Assembly: GCA_020630575.1 (NCBI GenBank)
Contig: JAHDBD010000002.1
Span: 1-64,000 of the forward strand
Length of the DNA stretch: 64,000 nt
From: Bernardetia sp.
GTDB lineage: Bacteria; Bacteroidota; Bacteroidia; Cytophagales; Bernardetiaceae
Direction: 5' to 3'
The notes under the pieces were generated by a model. The model worked only from the letters and a program-made list of their open reading frames with translations. It had not been told where the DNA came from and made no database searches. A program made the translations under genes and the position numbers. Numbering within the stretch: the first letter of the stretch is position 1; the number at the start of each line of letters is the position of its first letter. Positions 43,809-51,854 of this stretch are shown here, piece after piece.

Positions 43809-43872
43809 ATAGAACTTTCTCAATTTATTAGAAATAAAATTCTATTAATAACTCTCTTTGAGAAAGTTCTAT
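43809..43872 (+). terminator. Long-loop inverted repeat after the M23 gene
   Basis: ATAGAACTTTCTCAA and TTGAGAAAGTTCTAT are perfect 15-bp arms around a 34-nt loop. It is the first of two hairpins after the M23 stop codon. Confidence 0.6.
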
Positions 43873-43890
43873 CCAACCAAACTTAGTATT

Positions 43891-43933
43891 TATACACAAC
43901 AATTCTAACAAATTGTTGTGTATAATTTTTTTA
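43891..43933 (+). terminator. Strong terminator after the M23 gene
   Basis: TATACACAACAATT / AATTGTTGTGTATA, a perfect 14-bp stem with a 6-nt loop, followed by ATTTTTTTT. Confidence 0.85.
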
Positions 43934-43952
43934 ACCAATATTGTATTAAAAT

Positions 43953-44136
43953 AACGTGAACTCGGTATTAGAATTTATGTATTTATCAGTCTATGCCTCT
44001 TTAGTTAGCTGATTTGCGAACTATCTTGTCAGTACACCTTCAAGGTGTCAGACAATTTAGCCCAACATAGCTGTCTGACACTCTGAAGTGTCTGACAGGG
44101 GCATAAAAGTAAGAATATAATACTGAGTTCACGTTA
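43953..44136. mobile_element. MITE-like element with terminal inverted repeats
   Basis: CGTGAACTCGGTATTA (43955-43970) and TAATACTGAGTTCACG (44118-44133) are terminal inverted repeats matching in 15 of 16 positions. TTAAAAT occurs on both outer sides (43946-43952 and 44134-44140) as a possible 7-bp target duplication, though the sequence is AT-rich. The interior of about 150 bp has no open frame and contains two related hairpins, ACACCTT-ca-AGGTGT near 44034-44048 and CTGTC-tgACACT-ctga-AGTGTct-GACAG at 44071-44097. Size and structure suggest a non-autonomous miniature element. The matching transposase is unknown. Confidence 0.6.
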
Positions 44137-44160
44137 AAATACAATCACAAAATAATTAAT

Positions 44161-45603
44161 ATGTCTATCAAATTTCATTTAAAGTTATTTTTGATGTTTT
44201 TTATATTTTCTCTATCTGCTTGTGTAGATGAAGGGCAAATTATAAATCAAGAGATTATGGAGAATGCTTCTCATCACGATTGTACTGAGACCTCTGCCAA
44301 ATCCTATCAAAAAACAAGTTCTTCTAAAAATTTAAACTCTCCTCAACAAGTATTCTCTGTTTCTGATATTAATGGACATTGGGCAAAGTTTGAAATAGAA
44401 TATCTTATTTCTAATAATTACGCTTCAGGTTATCCTGATGGAACATTTAAGCCAAATAATTCTCTAACTAGAGCCGAGTTTGCAGCTTTTATTTCAAGTG
44501 TTTTGAATCCTGTTCCTATACGTCCTGCCATTCAATTTCCTGATGTTCCTACAACACATTGGGCTTATAATGCAATTCAGACAGCCTATCGTGGTGGTTT
44601 TCTTTCAGGATTTAATGATGGAACATTTCAACCTAATGCAAACCTAACTCGTACACAATCTTTAGTAGCAATTTCGAATGGATTAAAACTAACTGATGGA
44701 GATATAAATCGTTTGTCTTCTTATTATGATGATGCTTCTCAAATAGCAACATGGGCTAAACCTTCCATAGCTAATGCCACAATCAATAATTTGGTCGCTA
44801 ACTATCCAAACAAACGTAATTTCAGAGCAAATGAAAATACTACTCGTGGAGAAGTTTCTGTAACCCTTTATCGTGCTTTGGTGAAGCAAAATAGAGCTAC
44901 AGACTACAAAAATTCCTATTTGATAACGTATGATAGAATGCCTTTGGTAGTGATGTATCATGAAGTTTTGGCAACTCCTATATATGGTAGTGATGTAAGT
45001 ACACCTAATTTTGTCGAACAAATGAATTTCTTCAAATCTCAAGGCTATCGTACGCTTTCTTTAGATGAATTTTATGAGGTAGTTACAAATCATGCTATTG
45101 TTCCTCAAAAAAGTGTTTTGCTTACTTTTGATGATGGATACATTGGAAACTACACCAATGCGCTACCTATTTTAGAGCAACATAATTTTAAAGCTGCTTT
45201 TTTTGTTCATACAGGTTTTGTAGGAACTACAGGAGGTTCACACTCAAAAATGAGTTGGAATCAGTTGCGTAGTATTGAAGCAAATTCACTTTTTGAAGTA
45301 GAATCACATACTGTAAACCATGGGTATTTAGAAAATATGACTCCTACACAAGTAACCACCGAACTTGCTAACTCAAAGGCTGCTATTGAAAGTCAGTTAA
45401 GTAAAACCTGTGATTATTTAGCCTATCCATTTGGTTCGTATAGCGAAGAAGTAACAAAACAAGCTCCTAGTTATTTTAAAATTGCTTTTGCAGTCAATTT
45501 TTTTGGATATAAAAATGCGCCTGAAGCCTATTCTATTCCACGCATCGGAATTGGCAAAGATTTGACTACACTTGCTTTGTTTAGACAAAGAATTAATAGA
45601 TAG
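44161..45603 (+). CDS. Lipoprotein with three SLH domains and a polysaccharide deacetylase domain
   Basis: A 480-residue lipoprotein. The signal ends in the lipobox LSAC with Cys21. Three SLH motifs (INGHWAKFEIEYLISNNYASG, TTHWAYNAIQTAYRGGFLSGF and a third to about residue 245) follow. The C-terminal NodB domain (about 260-475) has PLVVMYHEVL, the catalytic LLTFDDGY with the metal-binding Asp and VESHTVNHGYL. It should remove acetyl groups from a wall or surface polysaccharide. Unlike the two preceding enzymes it has no T9SS domain and is anchored by lipid. Together they form a set of three SLH-bearing envelope enzymes. Confidence 0.9.
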   Translation: MSIKFHLKLFLMFFIFSLSACVDEGQIINQEIMENASHHDCTETSAKSYQKTSSSKNLNSPQQVFSVSDINGHWAKFEIEYLISNNYASGYPDGTFKPNNSLTRAEFAAFISSVLNPVPIRPAIQFPDVPTTHWAYNAIQTAYRGGFLSGFNDGTFQPNANLTRTQSLVAISNGLKLTDGDINRLSSYYDDASQIATWAKPSIANATINNLVANYPNKRNFRANENTTRGEVSVTLYRALVKQNRATDYKNSYLITYDRMPLVVMYHEVLATPIYGSDVSTPNFVEQMNFFKSQGYRTLSLDEFYEVVTNHAIVPQKSVLLTFDDGYIGNYTNALPILEQHNFKAAFFVHTGFVGTTGGSHSKMSWNQLRSIEANSLFEVESHTVNHGYLENMTPTQVTTELANSKAAIESQLSKTCDYLAYPFGSYSEEVTKQAPSYFKIAFAVNFFGYKNAPEAYSIPRIGIGKDLTTLALFRQRINR

Positions 45604-45726
45604 AAGAGTAGGCATCAAGCAGCATAAAATTGTGATTATTTCAAATTATTGATTTCAATCAATGTTTTGAAATGTAAAGGCTTGTATTTTTGTAGTAAAT
45701 AATCAAACTATTAAAATTCTTTCTCT

Positions 45727-46359
45727 ATGAAAATACAAACCTCAAAACTTAATCAGAGTCTAATTGAAGAAATCAAAACAATTCTTCAAAAAACAGTTCA
45801 GATTCAAAAATTATCAAATGATGAATTAAATTTTCGTCCGAATACAGAAAGTTGGACAGTCTTAGAATGTATCGAACATCTAAATCGTTATAGTATTTTT
45901 TATTTGGAAGAGATCGAAAAGCGAATTGATGAAAAAATAGACAAAAATAAACTCAAATCAAATCAAGATTACGTTTTCAAAAGTGGTTTTTTAGGAAATT
46001 ATTCAGCTAATTCTATGCTTCCTGTTCAGAAAGGAATCGTTTCGATAAGTGAGAATAAAAGTCCGACAGCAAATCATTCTTTGCGAATTGGAAACAAAAT
46101 GAAGACTTTCAAAGACAAAAACCCAATTCATAGTGGCGTAGATAGACGAGTTTTAGATACTTTTATCGACGACCAAAATGAATTTATGCGACTTTTAGCA
46201 AAGGCTCAACAGGTAGATTGGAATAAAACAAAGGTTTCTCTTACACTTCCTCTTCTGAAATTTAATTTGGGTGATACATTTCGTTTTGTGATAAACCATG
46301 AAATTAGACACTTTATTCAAATTAAAAATATTTTATCAAATGGGCAATTAAAAAGCTAG
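45727..46359 (+). CDS. DinB-family (DinB_2) protein
   Basis: A 210-residue four-helix protein of the DinB/YfiT superfamily. ESWTVLECIEHLNRY holds the first His, and VINHEIRHFIQIKNI near the C-terminus holds the later metal-binding His residues. Members bind a divalent metal and act as thiol-dependent transferases or have unknown roles. It is a single gene with its own terminator. Confidence 0.85.
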   Translation: MKIQTSKLNQSLIEEIKTILQKTVQIQKLSNDELNFRPNTESWTVLECIEHLNRYSIFYLEEIEKRIDEKIDKNKLKSNQDYVFKSGFLGNYSANSMLPVQKGIVSISENKSPTANHSLRIGNKMKTFKDKNPIHSGVDRRVLDTFIDDQNEFMRLLAKAQQVDWNKTKVSLTLPLLKFNLGDTFRFVINHEIRHFIQIKNILSNGQLKS

Positions 46360-46363
46360 TTAT

Positions 46364-46398
46364 CAAATCCTTTTATTCACTCACAATAAAAGGATTTG
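46364..46398 (+). terminator. Terminator after the DinB-family gene
   Basis: CAAATCCTTTTATT / AATAAAAGGATTTG, a perfect 14-bp stem with a 7-nt loop, followed by TTATTTAATT. Confidence 0.8.
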
Positions 46399-46525
46399 TT
46401 ATTTAATTACAAATTTTTCATAGTGAATTGGAACAAACGTTCTGATTTATATATCTTTACAAGAAAAATACAGGGAAAGAAATACACCAATCAATTATAT
46501 TTTTTTTAGAAAATTCATTTCAAAA

Positions 46526-47338
46526 ATGACTAACAAAACATTTAAGTTATCAAAAATTTTATTTATTCTTTCTTTGTTGCTGACTTTTGGCTTTTTTTCA
46601 TGTTTCAATAACAAAAAAGCACAAAGCGAAGAGCAGGTAGAAGTAACAACACCAAAAACAGAATTGCTTGTAGATGAAACTAACCAAACAGAAATGCAAT
46701 CACTAACCGAACAACTAGAAAATAAAGCAATTGCTTTCAAAGAGCGTGCAGACCCAGAAAAAGTAAAAACGTATGAAGCTGCCATCGAAAAAGTAGCTGC
46801 AAGTGGAATTATAGAAAAATCTAAAAAAGAAGGCGATAAAGCTCCTAATTTTACACTTCCAAATGCAACAGGACAAAAAATAACTTTAGCCGACAAAACA
46901 AAAAATGGTTATACTATCATTACGTGGTATAGAGGAGGCTGGTGTCCATATTGTAACCTTACTCTAGCTGCTTGGCAAGATATTTTACCAGAAATCAAAG
47001 CTGAAAATATTGAGTTAATTGCCATTACTCCAGAACTTCCTGATAGCACGCTTTCTACAAAAGAAAAAAATGCGTTGGAATTTGAAGTATTGAGTGATGT
47101 AGGAAATAAAGTAGCAAAAGACTATGGAATTGTTTTTCCATTGGATGAATCTATCAGAGAAGCCTATAAAAATATGGGTTTAGAAAAGTATAATGGAGAT
47201 GCTTCTTATACATTGCCTTTGGCTGCGACCTATATTATAAATTCTGAAAATGAAATTGTATATGCTTTCTTAGATGCAGATTATAAAAAACGTGCAGAAC
47301 CTAGAGACGTTTTGCAGAAAGTAAAGGATATGAAATAA
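46526..47338 (+). CDS. Thioredoxin-fold lipoprotein of the AhpC/TSA (peroxiredoxin-like) family
   Basis: A 270-residue lipoprotein. The lipobox FFSC gives Cys26 as the lipidated residue. A helical acidic linker reaches about residue 100. The redox domain starts GDKAPNFTLPNATG and has the active site WCPYC (about 139-143), a CxxC where classical peroxiredoxins have a single Cys. It could act as a periplasmic or outer membrane thiol-disulfide or peroxide reductase. Partner proteins are not encoded nearby. The start is the ATG at 46526. Confidence 0.88.
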   Translation: MTNKTFKLSKILFILSLLLTFGFFSCFNNKKAQSEEQVEVTTPKTELLVDETNQTEMQSLTEQLENKAIAFKERADPEKVKTYEAAIEKVAASGIIEKSKKEGDKAPNFTLPNATGQKITLADKTKNGYTIITWYRGGWCPYCNLTLAAWQDILPEIKAENIELIAITPELPDSTLSTKEKNALEFEVLSDVGNKVAKDYGIVFPLDESIREAYKNMGLEKYNGDASYTLPLAATYIINSENEIVYAFLDADYKKRAEPRDVLQKVKDMK

Positions 47339-47454
47339 AATAAAATACAGATTCTAAGAGTTTCAGCAACCGTTAAGATAATGTGTTTAGAATTTCAAAA
47401 ATTATTCGTTCATTTTTCTAAATATAGTTTAGAAGAATCAATTGTATTCTAGCT

Positions 47455-47520
47455 GCTTAGTTGCGTGATATTGAAATTTAACTCCTATGGAACGAAAATA
47501 GCGATATTACGCAGCTAAAC
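47455..47520. repeat. Imperfect inverted repeat of 66 bp
   Basis: GCTTAGTTGCGTGATATTG on the left and CGATATTACGCAGCTAAAC on the right pair with a few mismatches around a loop of about 28 nt. It lies in the gap between convergent genes and is not followed by a T-run. It looks like a small dispersed palindrome or decayed element. Confidence 0.55.
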
Positions 47521-47550
47521 ATCTAAAAACTGTCCAAAAAAAATCAAATT

Positions 47551-48312
47551 CTACTTTCTAAAAATCCATTTTTTTTCTCTAATTATAGCAGACGGCAGCG
47601 CATTAGCTAATTCTTTATCATTTTCAAATTTTAACTGATCAAGACAATGCACCTCCACACTTACCTCAAATTCAGATTCTTCAAAAATCCAAGGCGTAAT
47701 ACAAATCGTTTTGTCTTCTCGTTGATGTAAATAGCTTTTTTCTTTGTTTGGCAAAATAAAAACTTCTACTTTACGTCCATCTTCGGGAATATTCTGTTGA
47801 CATAAAATCAGTGAACATCTATCACAAAAATGAATAAGATTATAGGCTTTTTGAGCTTCTTGTTGATTTACTTTCAAATTTTTTCGGAAAAACTTCTGAT
47901 TTTCTTTCTGTAAATCCAAAAAATCAATCGTTTCTTTGTGTTCTTTCAAAGTCAGTCCTGCTTCTTTTGCAGCTTTTTCTTCTCTCAAAGGTTCGTATAA
48001 ATAAGACAAATGCATCGAAATCATCAAGGCAATCCATTGAGATTTGTAACGAGAAACGGCTGCAATCCTCTGTGCTTGTTCTAATGAAAATTTGGATAAA
48101 GAAAAATCTTGAGGTGCGCCAGCTTCTGTGATATGGTACATTCCTTTCCAACCGATTTGCTCGTCGTCGTGTTCGGCAATGGCTGTAAGAGTTTCTAACC
48201 ATCTTTTTGGGCGTTCTTTTTTTTGCCAATAAAAACCAATTTTGGAAGCCAAAAGTCCGTGCGCTCGTTGAAAAATTATTTCCCAACCTTGAGTAGAAGT
48301 ATTGACAATCAT
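47551..48312 (-). CDS. DUF3891 family protein
   Basis: A 253-residue protein. The N-terminal phrases MIVNTSTQGWEIIFQRAHGL, AIAEHDDEQIGW and ITEAGAPQDFS are typical of DUF3891, a conserved family without known function. His, Asp and Asp in AEHDD suggest a metal-binding helical bundle, as in HD-like proteins, but this is inference. The frame is open to a TTG at 48321; the ATG at 48312 fits the family start better. A heptamer array lies just upstream. Confidence 0.82.
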   Translation of the reverse strand: MIVNTSTQGWEIIFQRAHGLLASKIGFYWQKKERPKRWLETLTAIAEHDDEQIGWKGMYHITEAGAPQDFSLSKFSLEQAQRIAAVSRYKSQWIALMISMHLSYLYEPLREEKAAKEAGLTLKEHKETIDFLDLQKENQKFFRKNLKVNQQEAQKAYNLIHFCDRCSLILCQQNIPEDGRKVEVFILPNKEKSYLHQREDKTICITPWIFEESEFEVSVEVHCLDQLKFENDKELANALPSAIIREKKWIFRK

Positions 48313-48322
48313 AGATACCAAT

Positions 48323-48357
48323 TTAGAAGTTAGAAATCAGAATTAAGAAGTAATTAC
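48323..48357. repeat. TTAGAAG heptamer array upstream of the DUF3891 gene
   Basis: Five heptads: TTAGAAG, TTAGAAA, TCAGAAT, TAAGAAG, TAATTAC. It begins 10 bp before the DUF3891 start codon and shares its unit with 18211-18247. Confidence 0.75.
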
Positions 48358-48431
48358 ACTACTCTTTTTGTTTGATTAAATTTTAATTTATAACTACTTT
48401 TATTAAAACAAGTTTAACAAAAGTAGCATTT

Positions 48432-48466
48432 TTACTAATTTCTAATTTTCTCCTAAATCCTAACAT
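48432..48466. repeat. Degenerate heptamer array over the hisF stop codon
   Basis: On the minus strand the sequence reads as heptads ending in TAG: ATGTTAG, GATTTAG, then GAGAAAA, TTAGAAA, TTAGTAA. The second one contains the hisF stop codon. Weaker than the other arrays. Confidence 0.5.
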
Positions 48467-49211
48467 GAATCCCTTTTTCAAAAAGTTCTTTTTTCAAAAC
48501 AGGAACAGGAATTTCTCCAAAGTGAAAAATACTGGCAGCAAGGGCAGCATCAGCTTTTCCTTCATTAAAAACATCTATAAAATGCTGTGTAGTTCCTGCT
48601 CCTCCACTTGCAATAATTGGAATGCTACAAATTTGACTCAATTTTGAATAGACATCACAAGCAAATCCATTTTTTGTTCCATCGTGGCTCATTGAGGTAA
48701 ACAAAATTTCTCCTGCTCCTCGTTCTTGTGCTTCTTTTGCCCATTCATACAGGTCAATTCCTAAATTTTTTCGTCCTCCTCCTGTGTGTACTTCCCATTT
48801 TCCTGCGTTATTCACTTTTGCATCAATTGCAATGACGATACACTGATTACCAAATCTTTTGGAAGTTTCTTCAATGAGTTTTGGATTCAGAACGGCAGCC
48901 GAATTAATCGTAACTTTATCTGCACCAGCTTCTAACAAAACAGAAACATCTTCAACGCTACTCACACCACCACCAACTGTAAACGGAATATTTAAGTTTT
49001 TGGCAATTCGGAGAGCTAGTTCTTTAAGTGTTTTTCTCTTTTCATGTGTGGCTGTAATATCTAAAAAAACAAGTTCGTCAGCTCCTTCTTTTGCGTATTT
49101 TTCGCCTAACTCAACAGGGTCGCCAGCAAAACGAAGTTCTTCAAACTGAACTCCTTTTACCGTCTGACCGTCTTTTATATCTAAACAGGGGATTATTCTT
49201 TTGGATAACAA
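48453..49211 (-). CDS. hisF: Imidazole glycerol phosphate synthase subunit HisF
   Basis: A 252-residue cyclase of histidine biosynthesis. The TIM-barrel signatures are [11 protein letters not shown] with the catalytic Asp11, [20 protein letters not shown] with the second catalytic Asp and ASGGAGT. With HisH it converts PRFAR to imidazole glycerol phosphate and AICAR. HisH is not encoded in the window. The start is TTG at 49211, at the conserved family N-terminus (MLSKRIIP). It is separated from hisA by 168 bp. Confidence 0.96.
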   Translation of the reverse strand: MLSKRIIPCLDIKDGQTVKGVQFEELRFAGDPVELGEKYAKEGADELVFLDITATHEKRKTLKELALRIAKNLNIPFTVGGGVSSVEDVSVLLEAGADKVTINSAAVLNPKLIEETSKRFGNQCIVIAIDAKVNNAGKWEVHTGGGRKNLGIDLYEWAKEAQERGAGEILFTSMSHDGTKNGFACDVYSKLSQICSIPIIASGGAGTTQHFIDVFNEGKADAALAASIFHFGEIPVPVLKKELFEKGIHVRI

Positions 49212-49222
49212 AATATATATGA

Positions 49223-49257
49223 ATTGTGAATGGTAAATTATAAATGAAATACGAATA
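49223..49257. repeat. Heptamer array upstream of hisF
   Basis: Five heptads: ATTGTGA, ATGGTAA, ATTATAA, ATGAAAT, ACGAATA. It ends 12 bp before the hisF start codon. It matches the array at 23531-23559 in reverse orientation. Confidence 0.75.
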
Positions 49258-49379
49258 CTCTATACTAATTAAATACTTGAACAGAAGTAAATAAGTGTAT
49301 CTTTTATTTTGTCTAAGTCAGACCTAAGATACAGACCGATTTAAAATAGAAATACAAATGAATTTTAAAATAGATACTC

Positions 49380-50114
49380 TTATTTCGTAATTCGTAATTT
49401 GTAATTTTTAATTGGCAATATAATTCGTTCTTCATAAATTGCTTTTCCTACGATTGCACCATCAACTCCTAATTTATCAAGTAAAATTAAATCATCTTGG
49501 CTTGTTACACCACCACTTGCAATGACTGTAAGAGCAGGGAATTTAGTTTTTAATTCTCCATAAAAATCAGTATTTAAGCCTTCCAATGCTCCATCTTTGG
49601 TAATATCGGTACAAAAAAACTGTGTAAGTCCTTTTTGTTTCCAATTCTCTATGAATTCAAAAATGGTAAATTCACTTTCTTTTTTCCAAGCATCGGTAAG
49701 TAATTTTTCTCCACGTACATCGGCAGCCAATAAGATAGAGTTTCCACCAAACTCAGAAAGCCAACTTTCAAACATTTCTGGATTTTTTACGGCTACGCTT
49801 CCTACACTTACCATTTTTGCGCCACTAGAAAGAATGCTTTTAATAGAATCTGAATGACGAATTCCTCCACCAAAATCGATAATTAAATCCGTCTGAGAAG
49901 CTATTTTTTCTAAAACTTGTAGATGTTGAGGTTTTCCAACCTTTGCGCCATCTAAGTCGACAATATGAAGGCGTTTTATTCCCTTATCTTCAAAGATTTT
50001 GGCTTGGTCTAAAGGATCTGAATTGTATATTTTTTGAGTGTCATAATCGCCATGAGTGAGACGGACACATTTGCCATCAATTAAATCAATGGCAGGAATG
50101 AGTTGAAGATTCAT
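49380..50114 (-). CDS. hisA: Phosphoribosylformimino-5-aminoimidazole carboxamide ribotide isomerase HisA
   Basis: A 244-residue TIM-barrel isomerase. IPAIDLIDGKCVRL holds the catalytic Asp10; DFGGGIRHSDS, VSVGSVAV and ASGGVTSQDDL are further family motifs. It converts ProFAR to PRFAR, the substrate of HisF, whose gene lies downstream on the same strand. Odd feature: the last residues (about PIKNYKLRITK) are encoded by a heptamer array (49383-49412), so the normal C-terminus has been extended or replaced after ERIIL. The catalytic core is untouched. Confidence 0.96.
   Translation of the reverse strand: MNLQLIPAIDLIDGKCVRLTHGDYDTQKIYNSDPLDQAKIFEDKGIKRLHIVDLDGAKVGKPQHLQVLEKIASQTDLIIDFGGGIRHSDSIKSILSSGAKMVSVGSVAVKNPEMFESWLSEFGGNSILLAADVRGEKLLTDAWKKESEFTIFEFIENWKQKGLTQFFCTDITKDGALEGLNTDFYGELKTKFPALTVIASGGVTSQDDLILLDKLGVDGAIVGKAIYEERIILPIKNYKLRITK
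49383..49412. repeat. ATTACGA heptamer array inside the hisA 3' end
   Basis: On the minus strand: AATTAAAA, ATTACAA, ATTACGA, ATTACGA and then AATAA with the stop codon. It encodes KNYKLRITK in the hisA frame. Same unit as 24834-24868. Confidence 0.85.
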
Positions 50115-50213
50115 AGTTATTTTATCTAATTATAAATCGCAGTCTAAATACTACGTTACATTTTACTCACTCTAAAGAGGGAGCTACATAATTGAGATTA
50201 TAGTGAGCTATAT

Positions 50214-50696
50214 TTATTTCTTTACTTTATCCACTACCAAACCGACTTCCAAGACGGGATTTATAGGGTCTTGTTTTGGCATTGCGTGTTTTATTTTGAA
50301 AGTATATGTTCCCTTTTCTAATGCGAAATTAGACATCACCACTTGTCTTGTATCATAGGTATCACCTACACCTTCGCCTACTGCACGTCCACCAGCATCA
50401 CGTAATGTAAAATCTACTTTTTCTTCAGATGCTTTTCCATCTGGAGTTTCGTAAGTAAGTGTAAGTAAAAGATTTTGATAAGGAATACTAATTCCATGAC
50501 GTAATTCTATCGAAATATCATACATTCCTGCTTCTTCTACATTTACTTTATAGGTTTTCTCATCACTCATATTCCATTTAAAACCTACCGAACTCACATC
50601 TTCATGATTTCTATAAATATTGTTTTCATCACAAGAAGAAAATAAAAACAAAACAGCTAATGTAATGACTGGAAAAACGGATTTGATAAATTTCAT
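50214..50696 (-). CDS. gldH: GldH-like gliding motility lipoprotein
   Basis: A 160-residue lipoprotein. The signal ends in the lipobox FSSC with Cys22. The mature protein shows the pattern of GldH: an early aromatic region with NNIYRNHEDV, W at about 41, YDISIELRHGISIPYQNL and a late GTYTFKIKHAM. Length agrees with the 150-165 residues of GldH. It would be part of the lipoprotein set needed for gliding and T9SS function. Similarity is judged by eye, so the symbol is tentative. Confidence 0.65.
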   Translation of the reverse strand: MKFIKSVFPVITLAVLFLFSSCDENNIYRNHEDVSSVGFKWNMSDEKTYKVNVEEAGMYDISIELRHGISIPYQNLLLTLTYETPDGKASEEKVDFTLRDAGGRAVGEGVGDTYDTRQVVMSNFALEKGTYTFKIKHAMPKQDPINPVLEVGLVVDKVKK

Positions 50697-50751
50697 GATT
50701 TTTTTGGTTTAATGTAGAACAGACATTTTGTCTGTTTGGTAATTTTATTGA

Positions 50752-51756
50752 TTAATATTCGTGGACAAACTCTATTCCTGCATATTGAGTTTCAATTTCG
50801 TTTAGAATATCAAATACTTCTTGTGAACTACTAGACTGAACAAGTCGCATTCTATATTGTTTAATTCCTCTTAATCCTTTAAAATAAGCTGCATAATGAC
50901 GTTTCATTTCATTGATGGCTGTTATTTCACTTCTTTTCCATTCTAAAGAAAACATAAAATGTTTTCTACAAATGTCCAAACGCTCTTCTAATGTTGGAGG
51001 TGGTAAAAGCTCACCAGTAGCCAAATAATGTTTTATTTCTCTAAAAATCCAAGGATAACCAATGGCTGCACGTCCTATCATAATTCCATCAACACCAAAA
51101 CGATTTTTGTATTCTAATGCTTTTTGGGGAGAATCAATATCACCATTTCCAAAGATAGGAATATGAATATCAGGACTATTTTTGACTTCTGCAATATACG
51201 ACCAGTCAGCTTCTCCTGTATACATCTGCTTACGAGTACGCCCATGAATAGAAAGTGCCTGAACACCCACACCTTGCAAACGCTTGGCAACTTCTAAAAT
51301 TTTTATAGAATCATGATCCCAACCCAAACGGGTTTTTACAGTAACAGGAAGTTTTGTTTTATTTACAATCTCTTTTGATAAGAGTTCCATTTTAGGAATA
51401 TCTTTCAAAATTGCAGCTCCTGCTCCTTTACAAACTACTTTTTTGACAGGACAACCAAAATTTATATCCAAAACTTCTGGATTTTCTCGTTCAACAATTT
51501 CGGTAGCCAAAAGCATAGAATCTAGCTCAGCACCAAAAATTTGAATACCAACAGGACGCTCATAATCAAAAATATCTAATTTCTCTACGCTCTTATCTGC
51601 ATCTCTTATCAATCCTTCTACCGAAATAAATTCGGTGTACATCATATCTGCACCACAGGCTTTACAGACAGCACGAAAAGGAGGATCACTTACATCTTCC
51701 ATCGGTGCCAGCAAAAGGGGGAAGTCTCCTAACTCTACATTTCCAATCTTTACCAT
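50752..51756 (-). CDS. dusB: tRNA-dihydrouridine synthase (DusB type)
   Basis: A 334-residue flavoenzyme. The N-terminus LLLAPMEDVSDPPFR binds FMN, C109 in GCPVKKVVCKGAG is the proton donor, and SIHGRTRKQMYTG and IFGNGDI are further TIM-barrel motifs. It reduces uridine in the tRNA D-loop using NADPH. It lies 55 bp upstream of the GldH-like gene and may be co-transcribed with it. Confidence 0.94.
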   Translation of the reverse strand: MVKIGNVELGDFPLLLAPMEDVSDPPFRAVCKACGADMMYTEFISVEGLIRDADKSVEKLDIFDYERPVGIQIFGAELDSMLLATEIVERENPEVLDINFGCPVKKVVCKGAGAAILKDIPKMELLSKEIVNKTKLPVTVKTRLGWDHDSIKILEVAKRLQGVGVQALSIHGRTRKQMYTGEADWSYIAEVKNSPDIHIPIFGNGDIDSPQKALEYKNRFGVDGIMIGRAAIGYPWIFREIKHYLATGELLPPPTLEERLDICRKHFMFSLEWKRSEITAINEMKRHYAAYFKGLRGIKQYRMRLVQSSSSQEVFDILNEIETQYAGIEFVHEY

Positions 51757-51854
51757 ATTATTTTATCTTATCTTCTTGCTTTTTATTTAAAGTTAATTTT
51801 AACACTACAAATTTACAAAAAATACTATTTCAAACGTCATTCAGAATAAATATT

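Noticed and set aside
43946..44140. Remnant of a full insertion sequence
   Set aside because: There is no trace of a transposase frame, so only a miniature, non-autonomous element is supported.
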